Below, in pieces: positions 1 to 10,918 of a stretch of DNA of 64,000 bases (the first letter of the stretch is position 1; every line of letters starts with the position of its first letter). The notes beneath the pieces were generated by a model. It saw nothing but the letters and a program-made list of their open reading frames with translations, was not told where the DNA came from and did no database searches. This DNA is from Sideroxydans sp. (GTDB lineage: Bacteria; Pseudomonadota; Gammaproteobacteria; Burkholderiales; Gallionellaceae). Both the position numbers and the translations under genes were made by a program. The DNA lies in contig JAQTTU010000002.1 of assembly GCA_028710605.1 (NCBI GenBank), positions 341,105 through 405,104 of the forward strand. The letters run 5' to 3'.

Positions 1-3000
1 GGACCGAATGCGGGCGCAAAAACCGATGGCGCAGGCGACGATCAGGCCGAATACATTGCTACCGGTACACCGCGCGTGGTGTTCCGGCTCGGTAGCGGCG
101 CGGATGCTTCCACGGGCGGCGACCTGCCCTTCTACAACCCGCCTCCGGCGCAGACTTCGCTGTCTTTCGATGTGACCATCAACAGCGGTATTCCCAGCGG
201 AACAGCGCTGAGCAACTCGGCCGATATTTCGCTGCAAGGACAAACCCTTCCGGGCAACACTTACACCACCACCAGCTCTGCTGCGGTGGCCTACGTGCTG
301 ACCCCGGCGGAGCTGACCAAGTCTTTCGTGCCTGCGACCATTGAGGCGGGCGCAGTATCTCAATTGCGCATCGTGGTGAGCAACCCGGCGAGCAACCCTG
401 CGAGCATAAACGGCGTGACTTTCAGCGATACTTATCCTGCCGGTTTAATCAACGCCACACCTTCAAATCCCGCCATCAATTGCACCTCCGGTTCGGTCGC
501 GGGCACGCTGTCCGGCGGCGTGGCGGGCGGCAATACCATTGGCTTGGCCACTGGCGCGACACTGGCTGTTGGTGGCAGTTGCACCATCACCGTCAATGTC
601 ACCGCCGCCGCCGCAGGCAACTACAGCAACACCACCAGCGTGCCGACTTCCACCAATGCCGGCAACGGTGCAACATCCAATGCCGTGCTGTCGGTGGGCA
701 AGCCCTCCATCACCAAGGCGTTTGCCACCAATCCGGTGTTGGCCGGAGCCAGTTCCCGCCTGACCCTGACAGTCAACAACGGCCTGGCATCGAACTTGAC
801 CGGCATATCGTTCACCGACACCTATCCGTCCGGGCTGGTAAATGCCGCCGTGCCCAATGCGGCCACAACCTGCGGCGGTTCGGTGACCGCAACAGCGGGT
901 GCGGGGTTCGTGTTTTTGAGCGGCGGCAGTGTGGCTTCGACCAGCACTTGCATCGTCAGCGTGGATGTCACCAGCAACACGGCGGGAATTTACGCCAACA
1001 CCAGCGGCGGAGTATCGTCCAACGAGTCCGGCGCTGCGGGCAGCGGCAGCAACACCGCCAGCCTGACCGTGGTTGGCGCGCCGCAAGCTGCAATATCGTT
1101 CAGCCCGATTTCAACCAGAATCAATCTGGACAGCCAACTGACGATTACGATCAGCAACCCCAACTCGACCACCGCGCTCACCGGCGTGTCGTTCACCGAC
1201 ACCTATCCGTCCGGGCTGCTCAACACCGCCACGCCGAACACGACGCTGAACTGCACATCCGGTTCCACCGCGACGCTGGTCGGCGGCGCGGCGAGCGGCA
1301 ACACGCTGGGGATAAGCGGCGGCAGTCTGGCGGCGGGCGGCAGCTGTACGGTTACCGTGAACGTCAGTAGCGCAACAGCGGGTAGCTATCTCAACAGCAC
1401 CGGCCCCATCGCTTCGGCCAACGGCGGCACGGGCGCGGCGGCAACCTCCACGCTGGTGGTCAGCAACCTGACCGCACCAACTGCCGCCAAAGTTTTTGCT
1501 CCCGCCACAATTGCATCTGGCGGGACATCGGTGTTGACTATTACCCTGAGCAACGCCAATGCGGGTGCAGCCATCACCAATGCCAGTGTCACCGACACGT
1601 ATCCCTTGAACGTGGTGAACGCGGCTTCCCCATCTGCCAGCACCACTTGCGGCGGTTCGCTTACCGCAAACGCGGGGGGCAACTCGGTTGCGCTTTCCGG
1701 CGGCACTATTCCTGCCGGCGGAAACTGCACGGTAACCGTTTCGGTCACCAGCAACTCGCCCGGAACCTATAACAACTCTATCCCGGCAGGGGGCGTGACA
1801 TCGGGTAACGCGGGAAGCAATGCTGCCGCAGTTTCGGCGGTGCTGACCGTGCTGGTTCCGCCCACTATCAGCAAATCGTTCACGCCAAACGCGGTGGCGG
1901 TGAATACCAATTCGCAGCTGACCATTGTAGTGAGCAACCCCAACACGGCGACGGCATTGACCGGAGTCAATTTCACCGACACTTACCCCGCCAACATCAC
2001 CAATAACGGCGGTGTGGTAAGCAGTACCTGTACAACGGGGGGGGCTGTAGGCACGGTAACTGGCACAACGGGCGCAGGGAGCCTTTCCCGTACAGGAACA
2101 ACGATTGCCGCGAATGGCAGTTGTACGATCACCATCAATGTCCGCGCCTCCGCTGCGGGCACTTATGTCAACACCACAGGTGCGGTGGCGGCTACCGGAC
2201 CCATTGCGCTGACCGGCGGTACGGCCAGCGCCACACTGTCGGTCGGAAAGCCCTCCATCACCAAAGCTTTTGCCACCAGCCCCATCAATACCGGCGGCAC
2301 ATCGGTGATGACCATCACCCTGACCAACTCTACCGGAACAGCGATGACTTCGGCGGCGTTTACCGACACATACCCCAGTGGCGTAATGCTGAATGCGGCT
2401 ACCCCCGCTGCAAGCACCACCTGCACCGGCGGTACCGTTACAGCGGTGGCGGGCGGCGGGTCGGTGGCTCTTTCCGGCGGGACAATTCCGGCAAACGGTT
2501 CCTGCACAGTGACTGTCACCGTGACGGCGACAGGTACCAGCGTCAACACCATTCCCGCTGGCGGTTTGACCGTGGCCGGACCGGCCAGCAACGACGTGGC
2601 TGCCACTGCCACGTTAACCGTTAACCCGGCACCTGTTGCAAGCAAGAGTTTTTCGCCGTCCAGCATGGCAAAGGGAGCAATCAGTACCTTGTCCATTACC
2701 GTGCAAAACAACAACAACGCCACCATGACCGGCGTGGTATTCACCGATAACTATCCGAGCGGACTGGTAAACGATGTTACCCCTGCGGTTTCGGTCACTC
2801 CTGCGACCTGCACCGGTACGCTTACCGCTGCGGCGGGCGGCAACTCCTTCGCGCTGACTGGCGGCAGCATTCCGCTGAATACCGCCTGTATCTATTCCGT
2901 GAATGTCACCACACCGACCGAAGGCAGCTACGTGAACAGCACGGGCGCAGTTTCTTCCACCAACTATGGAATTGGTGCAGCAGCCAGCGCAACGCTAACA

Positions 3001-5367
3001 GTGACCCCGTCATCGCCTACCATTCTTAAATCGTTCAGCCCGGCCACCATCAACGCGGGCGATACATCGGTGATGACCATCACCCTGACCAACCCCAATA
3101 CCGCCACGGCGATCACGGGCGCGGCGTTCACCGACGTGTATCCGTCGGGTCTGGTCAACACCAACAACGCCAGCGCGGCCACCACTTGCGTGGGGACGGT
3201 GAGCGCGGCGGACAACGGCAGTTCGCTGCAATTGGCGAACGCGACTATTCCGGCCAACAGCAGTTGCACGGTGACGGTCAATGTCACCTCATCAATCGGC
3301 GGCAGTTACACCAACAGCACCGGCACGGTGACCACCACCAATGCCAACAACGGCACGGCAGCCACCGGTGTCTTGACCGTGATCGGTCCGCCCACCGTGA
3401 CCAAATCGTTCGGTACTACGCCCATTGCCATAGGTGGCAGCAGCCTGATCACCATCACGCTGACCAACCCCAACGCGGGGACGGCGCTGAGTTCCATCGC
3501 GTTCACCGATACTTATCCCACGGGGATGACCAACACCACCGTGGCGGGCGGTACTTGCACGGGAACCAAAACCGCCGCTATCGGCGGTAATACGCTCGCG
3601 CTGTCGGGCGGCTCGCTGGCTCCCGGAGCAAGTTGTACGGTGACCGTGACCGTGACCAGCAACGTTTCGGGCGATTTAACCAACACGCTATCCAGCGTGA
3701 GCAGCAGCGCGGGAACCAGTGGTGCATCAGCTTCAGCGACATTGTCGGTGTTGTATCCGCCGACAGTCACCAAAGCGTTCTCGGTCAGTTCTGCCGCCCT
3801 TAACACCAACGTTACGCTCACTGTCACGTTGACCAACCCCAACTCGACCGCGTTGACCGGGGTGGCGTTTACCGACACGTATCCAACCAATCTGGTGAAT
3901 AACACCGCGACAGCGGCAGGAACTTGCGCCGGAACAAAAACGGCCACGATTGGCGCAACCAGTTCGCTCCGAATTACCGGCGGAACAATTCCGGCCAACA
4001 GCAGTTGTACCGTCACGGCGACAACAGTGCGCTCGGCTACAGCGGGGGGATATACCAACACGCTGGGTGTCGGCAGTGTGACAACAACCAACGGCGGCTC
4101 GAATGATGTGGCGGCCAGCGCTTCGATTTCGGTCGGCGGACTGGGTGTCGCCAAAGCATTCGCGGCGACTTCGGTGAGCGTGAATCAAAGCACCACTCTG
4201 ACGATCACGATTACGAACAATAACGGCATTGCACGCGCCATCGCCTTCACGGATACCTACCCTGCGGGTTTGGTTAATACAAATCCCGCCGTAATAGGCG
4301 GGACTTGTACCGGAACCCGGACGGCAGCCAACGGCGGCAACTCCATTGCGTTTACCTCGACCGCAAACCTCGCGATAAACGGAAGTTGCACCGTGACGAC
4401 AACGGTGACTAGCGCAACCGCAGGCAGCTATGTCAACACTATCCCGGTTGGCGGAGTGACCTCGGCTACCGCACCCGCAATCAGCAACACGGTGGCCGCC
4501 ACTTCCGCGCTGACCGTGATGGCTCCGCCCACGGTCAGCAAATCGTTCAGCCCGGCTTACATCGGATTGGGCGGGTCTTCGACCATGACCATCACGCTGA
4601 CCAACCCGAACGCGACGGACATTACGGGCGCGGCGTTTACCGACACCTATCCGGCGCTGCTCACCAACAACGGCAGTCTGGTCAACAACTGCGGCGGCAC
4701 GGTCACGGCAGGTTCGGGCAGCCCGAATAACCTGGTGTTGGCGGGCGGGACGATTCCGGCCGGCGGCAGTTGCACCATCAGCATCAGCACCACATCTGCC
4801 ACGGCGGGAAATTACGGCAACACGCTGGCGGCGGGCGATGTGACGACCGCCAATGCCGGTTCCAACACTTCCGCCGCAACCGCCAACCTGTCGGTGCAGG
4901 CCGCGCCCAGCATCACCTTCCTGAAGTCGGTGGCCGTCTTCTGGGATCCGGTGAACCTGAGCGTGAACCCGAAAAATATTCCGGGCGCGATTGCGGAATA
5001 CACGCTGTTCGCCAGCAACGCGGGCGGTCCGGCGGACGTGGATACCATTTCCATAACCGATGCCATTCCGGCCAACACGGCGCTGTACGTGAACGACATC
5101 AACGGTGCCGGCAGCGGGCCGGTATTGTTTGTTGACGGAAGCACCAGCAGTACGCTGACCTACACCTTTGGCGCACTGGGCAATATGAGCGACGATCTGG
5201 ATTTCTCCACCAACAACGGCGCAACCTGGACGACAGCAACCCCGGTGCCGGGAGCGGACGGCTGCGACCCGTCCATCAACAAAATCCGCATCAATCCAAA
5301 AGGCACTTTCGTCGGCAACGTGCCGCAGCCCAGCTTCCAGTTGAAATTCAGGGTGTGCGTGCAGTAG
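1..5367 (+). CDS. Giant secreted repeat protein, 12 Ig-like/DUF11-type repeats (5' end outside window)
   Basis: The frame is open from base 1, so the gene begins upstream; 1,788 codons are visible. At least twelve repeats of about 128 residues follow each other, each with a core like FTDTYPSGLVN, followed by a Cys near TTCGG, an SGGTIPA segment and a second Cys in GSCTVTV. The two conserved cysteines per repeat suggest one disulfide per domain. Composition is Thr/Ser/Gly/Asn/Ala-rich with almost no Lys, Trp or His, as in large surface or exported adhesin-like proteins. The last 150 residues form a different DUF11-like domain (ISITDAIPANTALYVND) and end FRVCVQ with no membrane anchor or sorting motif, so a secreted or surface-associated product is likely. 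The repeat fold is inferred from the pattern only; function unknown. Confidence 0.8.
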   Translation, partial: GPNAGAKTDGAGDDQAEYIATGTPRVVFRLGSGADASTGGDLPFYNPPPAQTSLSFDVTINSGIPSGTALSNSADISLQGQTLPGNTYTTTSSAAVAYVLTPAELTKSFVPATIEAGAVSQLRIVVSNPASNPASINGVTFSDTYPAGLINATPSNPAINCTSGSVAGTLSGGVAGGNTIGLATGATLAVGGSCTITVNVTAAAAGNYSNTTSVPTSTNAGNGATSNAVLSVGKPSITKAFATNPVLAGASSRLTLTVNNGLASNLTGISFTDTYPSGLVNAAVPNAATTCGGSVTATAGAGFVFLSGGSVASTSTCIVSVDVTSNTAGIYANTSGGVSSNESGAAGSGSNTASLTVVGAPQAAISFSPISTRINLDSQLTITISNPNSTTALTGVSFTDTYPSGLLNTATPNTTLNCTSGSTATLVGGAASGNTLGISGGSLAAGGSCTVTVNVSSATAGSYLNSTGPIASANGGTGAAATSTLVVSNLTAPTAAKVFAPATIASGGTSVLTITLSNANAGAAITNASVTDTYPLNVVNAASPSASTTCGGSLTANAGGNSVALSGGTIPAGGNCTVTVSVTSNSPGTYNNSIPAGGVTSGNAGSNAAAVSAVLTVLVPPTISKSFTPNAVAVNTNSQLTIVVSNPNTATALTGVNFTDTYPANITNNGGVVSSTCTTGGAVGTVTGTTGAGSLSRTGTTIAANGSCTITINVRASAAGTYVNTTGAVAATGPIALTGGTASATLSVGKPSITKAFATSPINTGGTSVMTITLTNSTGTAMTSAAFTDTYPSGVMLNAATPAASTTCTGGTVTAVAGGGSVALSGGTIPANGSCTVTVTVTATGTSVNTIPAGGLTVAGPASNDVAATATLTVNPAPVASKSFSPSSMAKGAISTLSITVQNNNNATMTGVVFTDNYPSGLVNDVTPAVSVTPATCTGTLTAAAGGNSFALTGGSIPLNTACIYSVNVTTPTEGSYVNSTGAVSSTNYGIGAAASATLTVTPSSPTILKSFSPATINAGDTSVMTITLTNPNTATAITGAAFTDVYPSGLVNTNNASAATTCVGTVSAADNGSSLQLANATIPANSSCTVTVNVTSSIGGSYTNSTGTVTTTNANNGTAATGVLTVIGPPTVTKSFGTTPIAIGGSSLITITLTNPNAGTALSSIAFTDTYPTGMTNTTVAGGTCTGTKTAAIGGNTLALSGGSLAPGASCTVTVTVTSNVSGDLTNTLSSVSSSAGTSGASASATLSVLYPPTVTKAFSVSSAALNTNVTLTVTLTNPNSTALTGVAFTDTYPTNLVNNTATAAGTCAGTKTATIGATSSLRITGGTIPANSSCTVTATTVRSATAGGYTNTLGVGSVTTTNGGSNDVAASASISVGGLGVAKAFAATSVSVNQSTTLTITITNNNGIARAIAFTDTYPAGLVNTNPAVIGGTCTGTRTAANGGNSIAFTSTANLAINGSCTVTTTVTSATAGSYVNTIPVGGVTSATAPAISNTVAATSALTVMAPPTVSKSFSPAYIGLGGSSTMTITLTNPNATDITGAAFTDTYPALLTNNGSLVNNCGGTVTAGSGSPNNLVLAGGTIPAGGSCTISISTTSATAGNYGNTLAAGDVTTANAGSNTSAATANLSVQAAPSITFLKSVAVFWDPVNLSVNPKNIPGAIAEYTLFASNAGGPADVDTISITDAIPANTALYVNDINGAGSGPVLFVDGSTSSTLTYTFGALGNMSDDLDFSTNNGATWTTATPVPGADGCDPSINKIRINPKGTFVGNVPQPSFQLKFRVCVQ

Positions 5368-5397
5368 AGGGGCGGCATTTTTGCAATGCCACTTCGT

Positions 5398-5465
5398 GAA
5401 GATGCCCGTCAATAGGCGTTCTGCGTGATCTGAATCATGTAGATCGCCTATTGACGGGCATCTTC
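5398..5465. repeat. Long inverted repeat, family F (GATGCCCGTCAATAGGCG)
   Basis: Two perfect 21-bp arms (5398-5418 and 5445-5465) flank a 26-bp loop between the convergent ends of the repeat-protein gene and gatB. The arm core GATGCCCGTCAATAGGCG recurs at 17.2 kb and 46.4 kb. There is no T-run, so it is a dispersed repeat that may also act as a bidirectional transcription stop. Confidence 0.85.
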
Positions 5466-5479
5466 GGGCAGTTGATGAA

Positions 5480-6982
5480 TCAGCCTGCCAGTTTTTTCTT
5501 CAAAACCTCATTCAACTGCGCCGGATTGGCCTTGCCCTTGCTGGCTTTCATGGCGAGGCCGACGAAGAAGCCGAACAGCTTGTCTTTACCGCTGCGGTAC
5601 TCGGCAACTTTTTCCGCATTGCCCGCAATGATCTCGTCCACCAGCGCCTCGATCGCGCCGCTGTCGGAAACCTGCTTCAACCCCTTGGCTTCGATGATCG
5701 CGTCCGCCGTGCCGCCTTCCGCCCACAGCGTGCGGAACACTTCTTTCGCGCCGGAGTTGGAGATCGTGCCGTCGCTGATGCGTTGCAACATGCCGCCGAG
5801 CTGCTGCGCGCTGATCGGGCATTGCGTCATATCCAGGCCGTCGCGGTTCAGTTGCGCGCTGACTTCGCCGATGATCCAGTTGGCGCAGAGTTTGGCCGAC
5901 TTTTCATCGTAGGAGCGAGCTTGCTCGCGAATGTCTTTCGCGAGCAAGCTCGCTCCTACAGAGTTCAATGCAGCCTCAAAGAAATCTGCCATCTCGCGCG
6001 AAGCGGTCAGAATGCTGGCATCGTAAGCCGACAATCCAAGTTCGTTCACATAACGCGCCTGTTTGCTTTGCGGCAACTCGGGCATCGTGGCGCGCACCTG
6101 TGCTATCCACTCTTCAGAAATCTCCAACGGCAACAAATCGGGATCGGGGAAATAGCGGTAGTCGTGCGCGTCTTCCTTGCTGCGCATAGCGCGCGTTTCG
6201 CCGGTGTCGGGGTTGAACAGGATGGTGGCTTGTTGCACTTTGCCGCCATTCTCGATGGTGTCGATCTGCCATTGCACTTCGTAGTCGATGGCCTGCTGCA
6301 TGAACTTGAACGAGTTCAGGTTCTTGATCTCGCGCCGCGTGCCCAGCGGCTGTCCGGGTTTGCGCACCGACACGTTCACGTCGCAGCGGAACGAACCTTC
6401 CTGCATGTTGCCGTCGCTGATGCCGATCCAGCGCACCAGCGAATGCAGCGCTTTGGCGTAGGCCACCGCTTCGGCGGCAGAACACATATCGGGCTCGGAC
6501 ACGATCTCAAGCAGCGGCGTACCGGCGCGGTTGAGGTCGATGCCGGTCATGCCGTGGAAGTCGCCGTGCAAGGACTTGCCTGCGTCTTCTTCCAGATGGG
6601 CGCGGGTGATGCGCACGGTCTTTTCATACGGTTTGGCGTTGCCGGATAAAGGTTCGACCTGGATGGTCAGCGCGCCCTGCCCCACCACGGGCAGATCAAA
6701 CTGGCTGATCTGGTAACCCTTGGGCAGGTCTGGGTAGAAATAATTCTTGCGCGCGAACACCGAGCGGTTAGCGATATGTGAGCCGGTGGCCAAGCCGAAC
6801 TTGATCGCGCGTTCCACCGCGCCTTTGTTCAGCACCGGCAACACGCCGGGCAGCGCCAGGCTCACCGCATCGGCCTGCGTGTTCGGCTCCGCGCCGAACG
6901 CGGTCGAAGCGCCGGAAAAGATTTTGCTGTTGGTCGAAAGCTGGGTATGCACCTCCAGCCCGATGACGATTTCCCACTGCAT
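5480..6982 (-). CDS. gatB: Asp-tRNA(Asn)/Glu-tRNA(Gln) amidotransferase subunit B
   Basis: This is the tRNA-binding and kinase/amidase-coupling subunit of GatCAB, which converts misacylated Glu-tRNA(Gln) or Asp-tRNA(Asn) to the cognate form. The N-terminus [13 protein letters not shown] and the body match the GatB core, and the C-terminal GatB/YqeY tail domain ends [15 protein letters not shown]. At 500 residues it is about 20 longer than usual. The excess is a peptide [18 protein letters not shown] encoded by a palindromic repeat (5909-5959) inserted in frame just before [13 protein letters not shown], in the linker to the tail domain. gatA and gatC lie upstream on the same strand, separated from gatB by a DUF3050 gene. 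The reading frame is otherwise intact. Confidence 0.97.
   Translation of the reverse strand: MQWEIVIGLEVHTQLSTNSKIFSGASTAFGAEPNTQADAVSLALPGVLPVLNKGAVERAIKFGLATGSHIANRSVFARKNYFYPDLPKGYQISQFDLPVVGQGALTIQVEPLSGNAKPYEKTVRITRAHLEEDAGKSLHGDFHGMTGIDLNRAGTPLLEIVSEPDMCSAAEAVAYAKALHSLVRWIGISDGNMQEGSFRCDVNVSVRKPGQPLGTRREIKNLNSFKFMQQAIDYEVQWQIDTIENGGKVQQATILFNPDTGETRAMRSKEDAHDYRYFPDPDLLPLEISEEWIAQVRATMPELPQSKQARYVNELGLSAYDASILTASREMADFFEAALNSVGASLLAKDIREQARSYDEKSAKLCANWIIGEVSAQLNRDGLDMTQCPISAQQLGGMLQRISDGTISNSGAKEVFRTLWAEGGTADAIIEAKGLKQVSDSGAIEALVDEIIAGNAEKVAEYRSGKDKLFGFFVGLAMKASKGKANPAQLNEVLKKKLAG
5909..5959. repeat. Palindromic repeat, family A, inserted in frame inside gatB
   Basis: A 51-bp near-perfect palindrome begins GTAGGAGCGAGC and ends with the reverse complement. 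It has the same sequence as intergenic copies at 17.30, 21.26 and 48.93 kb. Its length is 17 codons exactly, so the gatB frame is kept. Confidence 0.95.
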
Positions 6983-7000
6983 AGTTTTAAACCCCTATTT

Positions 7001-7074
7001 AGCCACAGAGCACACAGAGATCACAGAGAGGTCGGCACAGGGTTTTCTCTGTGTGCTCTGTGATCTCTGTGGCT
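7001..7074. repeat. Imperfect inverted repeat of CACAGAG units between gatB and the DUF3050 gene
   Basis: Arms built of repeated CACAGAG/ATCACAGAG units (7001-7029) face the complementary CTCTGTG units (7046-7074). It fills the gap upstream of gatB and reaches the stop codon of the DUF3050 gene. A fragment of the same unit (CCACAGAGATCACAG) occurs near 44910, so this is another low-complexity dispersed element. It could form a hairpin in the mRNA ahead of gatB. Confidence 0.7.
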
Positions 7075-7876
7075 ATTTGGTTTTAATTGTTTTCTTGCCG
7101 GGTGGCAACGCTGCCTGTACGCCGTCCCAGAACGCGATGCGTGCCGAGATGGCTTCGCGTCCGGCCTTGGCTGCCGCGCGCTGTTTGGCCGCGCTGTCGC
7201 CGCACAGATGGCCGAGCAACTGGATGGACAGCGGGCCGTGCAACTCGTCGTCGAGATGGATGTGGCGTTCGAGGTAGTAGTAGAACAGCGGCGCTTTGCG
7301 CTTGCTGATGTTCATGTCGGCCAGCAGCGCGCGGAACATGCCGGGAATCACTTGCTCGCGTCCCAGGGCGAAAGCGGCGGCGACCAGGTGTGTTTTGCCG
7401 GTGTTGATAAAACCGAAGGTGGTTTGCATGAACTGGCGCGACGGCTCGGGAATCTTCGCGGTCTTCAGCGCCTTCTCGATGCCGTTCTTTTGCACCGACT
7501 TGAGGAAAGCCATCACCGGTTTGGTATCCGCGCCAACCTCTTCCATCGCGCCGATGTACAGGTCGAAGTGGCTGATGAAAGTGGGCTTGCTCTTGGGCTT
7601 TGGCAAGCCGTCATCGGTTTCTTCGCCCAGCACGATCTCGTTGATAAAACGTTGCGCTGCGGTCTCGGTGTCGTTGCCGGTGGGCATCCACGGCACGGCA
7701 GTCGGCGCCACGCCGCGTTGCAGGTATTTCAGCAGCGACATGAAATCCCATACCGAATACACGTGGTGTTCCATGAAAGTGCGCAGGCTGTCCATGTCGC
7801 GCACAGTGCCGTACACAGGATGGTGGTCGAGTTGCTGCTTGAGTTCGGGTACGCCGGAGAAGTCGGAAATTTTCAT
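7073..7876 (-). CDS. DUF3050 domain protein
   Basis: The 267-residue protein starts MKISDFSGVPELKQQLDHHPVY. An upstream in-frame ATG at 7942 would overlap gatA, whereas the ATG at 7876 follows a GAGG ribosome site and lies 7 bp after the gatA stop, so I use 7876. Conserved-looking blocks include FMEHHVYSVWDFMSLLKYLQRG and YYYLERHIHLDDELHG; the His/Glu pattern and all-helical look recall heme-oxygenase-like diiron or cofactor-less folds, which is the general fold class I associate with DUF3050. The biochemical role is unknown. The position inside gatCAB suggests co-transcription, not a shared function. Confidence 0.8.
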   Translation of the reverse strand: MKISDFSGVPELKQQLDHHPVYGTVRDMDSLRTFMEHHVYSVWDFMSLLKYLQRGVAPTAVPWMPTGNDTETAAQRFINEIVLGEETDDGLPKPKSKPTFISHFDLYIGAMEEVGADTKPVMAFLKSVQKNGIEKALKTAKIPEPSRQFMQTTFGFINTGKTHLVAAAFALGREQVIPGMFRALLADMNISKRKAPLFYYYLERHIHLDDELHGPLSIQLLGHLCGDSAAKQRAAAKAGREAISARIAFWDGVQAALPPGKKTIKTK

Positions 7877-7883
7877 GGTTGCC

Positions 7884-9335
7884 TCAGAGTTGCGGCGCGC
7901 GGCTGTGCCAGTCGGTTGCCAGTTGGAATTGATGCGCGACATTCAGCATGCGCGCTTCGTCGAAATAATTGCCGATGATCTGCAAGCCCACCGGCATGTT
8001 GTTGGCACCGAAGCCGCAGGGAATGGACATGCCGGGCAGTCCGGCCAGGTTCACCGCGATGGTGTAGATGTCGGACAGATACATCTGCACCGGATCGTCG
8101 CCTTTTTCGCCCAGCTTGAACGCGGTGGAAGGCGAGGTCGGCCCCATGATGACATCGCATTGCTTGTAGGCTTCGGTGAAGTCCTGCGCGATCAGGCGGC
8201 GTATCTTCTGCGCTTGCAAATAATACGCATCGTAGTAGCCGTGGCTCAGCACGTAAGTGCCGATCATGATGCGGCGTTTTACTTCCGCGCCGAATCCCTG
8301 CGCGCGGCTCTTCTCGTACATGTCGGCGAGATCGTCGTATTGCGGCGCGCGGTAACCGTAGCGCACGCCGTCGAAACGCGACAGGTTGCTCGATGCTTCC
8401 GCCGGAGCCAGCACGTAATACACCGGCACGGACAATTTGGAATTGGGCAGGCTGATGGGCACGATGGTCGCGCCCAGTTTTTTGTATTCGGCAATGGCTT
8501 CTTCGACCGCTTTAGCCACATCACCATCCAAACCTTCGGCGAAAAACTCTTTCGGCAAACCGATGCGCAAGCCGGTTAATGGCTTGTTCAAATCGCGCGT
8601 GTAATCTTCCTTGTCGCGTTGCAGCGAAGTCGAATCGCGCTCGTCGAATCCGGCCATCACATTCAGCATCAAGGCGAGGTCTTCCGCGCTACGTGCCATC
8701 GGTCCAGCCTGATCCAGACTGGAAGCGAAAGCGATCATGCCGTAGCGCGACACCACGCCGTAAGTCGGTTTCAAGCCCGAGATGCCGCACAGCGCGGCGG
8801 GCTGGCGAATCGAACCGCCGGTGTCGGTGCCGGTCGCTGCTGCGCACAGCCGCGCGGCCACCGCCGCCGCCGTGCCGCCGGATGAACCGCCGGGCACGCG
8901 CGCCGTGTCCCACGGGTTTTTCACCGCGCCGTAATGCGAAGTCTCGTTGCTTGAGCCCATGGCGAACTCGTCCATGTTGGTCTTGCCGAGATTCACCGCT
9001 CCCGCGTTGTTGAATTGCAAAATGACGTGCGCATCGTAGGGCGAGACGAAGTTGTGCAACATCTTCGAGCCGCAGGTGGTGAGCCAGCCCTTGGCGCAGA
9101 AAATATCCTTCTGCGCAAAAGGGATGCCGGTCAGCGCGTCGGCATTGCCCGCCGCGATGCGCGCATCAGCGGCACGCGCTTGCGCCAGCGACATCTCGGG
9201 ATTCAGTGTGATAAACGCGTTGAGCTTGGGGTTAAGCTGCGCGATGCGGTCGAGGTAGCTTTGCGTCAGTTCGACGCTGGAGACCTGCTTTGCAGCAAGA
9301 GCCGTGGATAGTTGTTTGAGCGATGCGTTTTTCAT
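7884..9335 (-). CDS. gatA: Asp/Glu-tRNA amidotransferase subunit A (glutaminase)
   Basis: GatA releases ammonia from glutamine for transamidation. It is an amidase-signature enzyme: Lys in PFAQKDIF, the cis-Ser in [11 protein letters not shown] and the nucleophile Ser in [16 protein letters not shown] form the Ser-cisSer-Lys triad. Start MKNASLKQL at 9335 gives 483 residues, the usual length; a further upstream TTG start has no family support. No clear Shine-Dalgarno is seen because the upstream gap is a pyrimidine-rich repeat on this strand. Confidence 0.97.
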   Translation of the reverse strand: MKNASLKQLSTALAAKQVSSVELTQSYLDRIAQLNPKLNAFITLNPEMSLAQARAADARIAAGNADALTGIPFAQKDIFCAKGWLTTCGSKMLHNFVSPYDAHVILQFNNAGAVNLGKTNMDEFAMGSSNETSHYGAVKNPWDTARVPGGSSGGTAAAVAARLCAAATGTDTGGSIRQPAALCGISGLKPTYGVVSRYGMIAFASSLDQAGPMARSAEDLALMLNVMAGFDERDSTSLQRDKEDYTRDLNKPLTGLRIGLPKEFFAEGLDGDVAKAVEEAIAEYKKLGATIVPISLPNSKLSVPVYYVLAPAEASSNLSRFDGVRYGYRAPQYDDLADMYEKSRAQGFGAEVKRRIMIGTYVLSHGYYDAYYLQAQKIRRLIAQDFTEAYKQCDVIMGPTSPSTAFKLGEKGDDPVQMYLSDIYTIAVNLAGLPGMSIPCGFGANNMPVGLQIIGNYFDEARMLNVAHQFQLATDWHSRAPQL

Positions 9336-9423
9336 TTTTTTGAGGGGAAGGGGAAAGGGCAAAGGGGGAAGGGTAAACCCTCCGCGCCGCTGCTACCCTT
9401 CTCCCTTCCCTCTTCTCCCTTCT
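9336..9423. repeat. G/A-rich to C/T-rich inverted element between gatC and gatA
   Basis: The 88-bp spacer runs from GGGGAAGGGG and AAGGGGGAAGGG blocks into CTACCCTTCTCCCTTCC and CTTCTCCCTTCTC blocks, an imperfect inverted repeat that splits the gatC-gatA operon. It resembles the CTCTCCC family (B) in composition but I cannot align it confidently. Confidence 0.55.
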
Positions 9424-9711
9424 CTATTCGATAACCTGCGGAACCAGATACAGGCCTTGTTCCACTTGCGGGGCGATGGCCTGGAAGGCCTCGCGCTGGT
9501 TGGATTCGGAGACGACATCGGGGCGCAGGCGCTGCGCCACGTCCTGCGCGTGCGACATCGGCGCGATACCGGTGGTATCGACTGCCTGCATTTCGGCGAT
9601 AAGACCGAAGATGTTGTTCAGTTGGGCTTGGGCAGCCTGGATTTCCTGCTCGTTCATCGCCAGCCGGGCAAGGCGGGCGACTTTTTCGACATCGGCTAAA
9701 CTCAGGGACAT
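9424..9711 (-). CDS. gatC: Asp/Glu-tRNA amidotransferase subunit C
   Basis: A 95-residue stabilising subunit that wraps around the GatA-GatB interface. The N-terminal [19 protein letters not shown] and the central [23 protein letters not shown] are typical of GatC. It is the first gene of the minus-strand gat operon and is divergent from mreB, with 89 bp between the two start codons. Confidence 0.95.
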   Translation of the reverse strand: MSLSLADVEKVARLARLAMNEQEIQAAQAQLNNIFGLIAEMQAVDTTGIAPMSHAQDVAQRLRPDVVSESNQREAFQAIAPQVEQGLYLVPQVIE

Positions 9712-9727
9712 ATACGGGGCTAAATCT

Positions 9728-9756
9728 TTATCAAATCAGGCGCGATAGGGTATCAT
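9728..9756 (+). promoter_or_regulatory. Candidate sigma-70 promoter for mreB
   Basis: TTATCA and TATCAT are separated by 17 bp in the gatC-mreB divergent gap, 45 bp before the mreB ATG. The match is 4/6 and 5/6 to consensus. The assignment is by eye. Confidence 0.45.
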
Positions 9757-9770
9757 AAAGCGCTTATTAG

Positions 9771-10844
<1,074 letters not shown>

Positions 10845-10918
10845 TTCGAAAACTGCAACTGCGTTTATCCGTGGCCGAGTTCGTCTGCTCTAAGTTAATT
10901 TCTCTCTGCATCCGCTAG

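Noticed and set aside
3733-5412. Long open frame on the minus strand (559 codons) under the repeat protein, and many shorter ones there
   Set aside because: They are mirror frames of the Thr/Gly-rich repeats, with unnatural Arg/His/Gly composition and no ribosome site.
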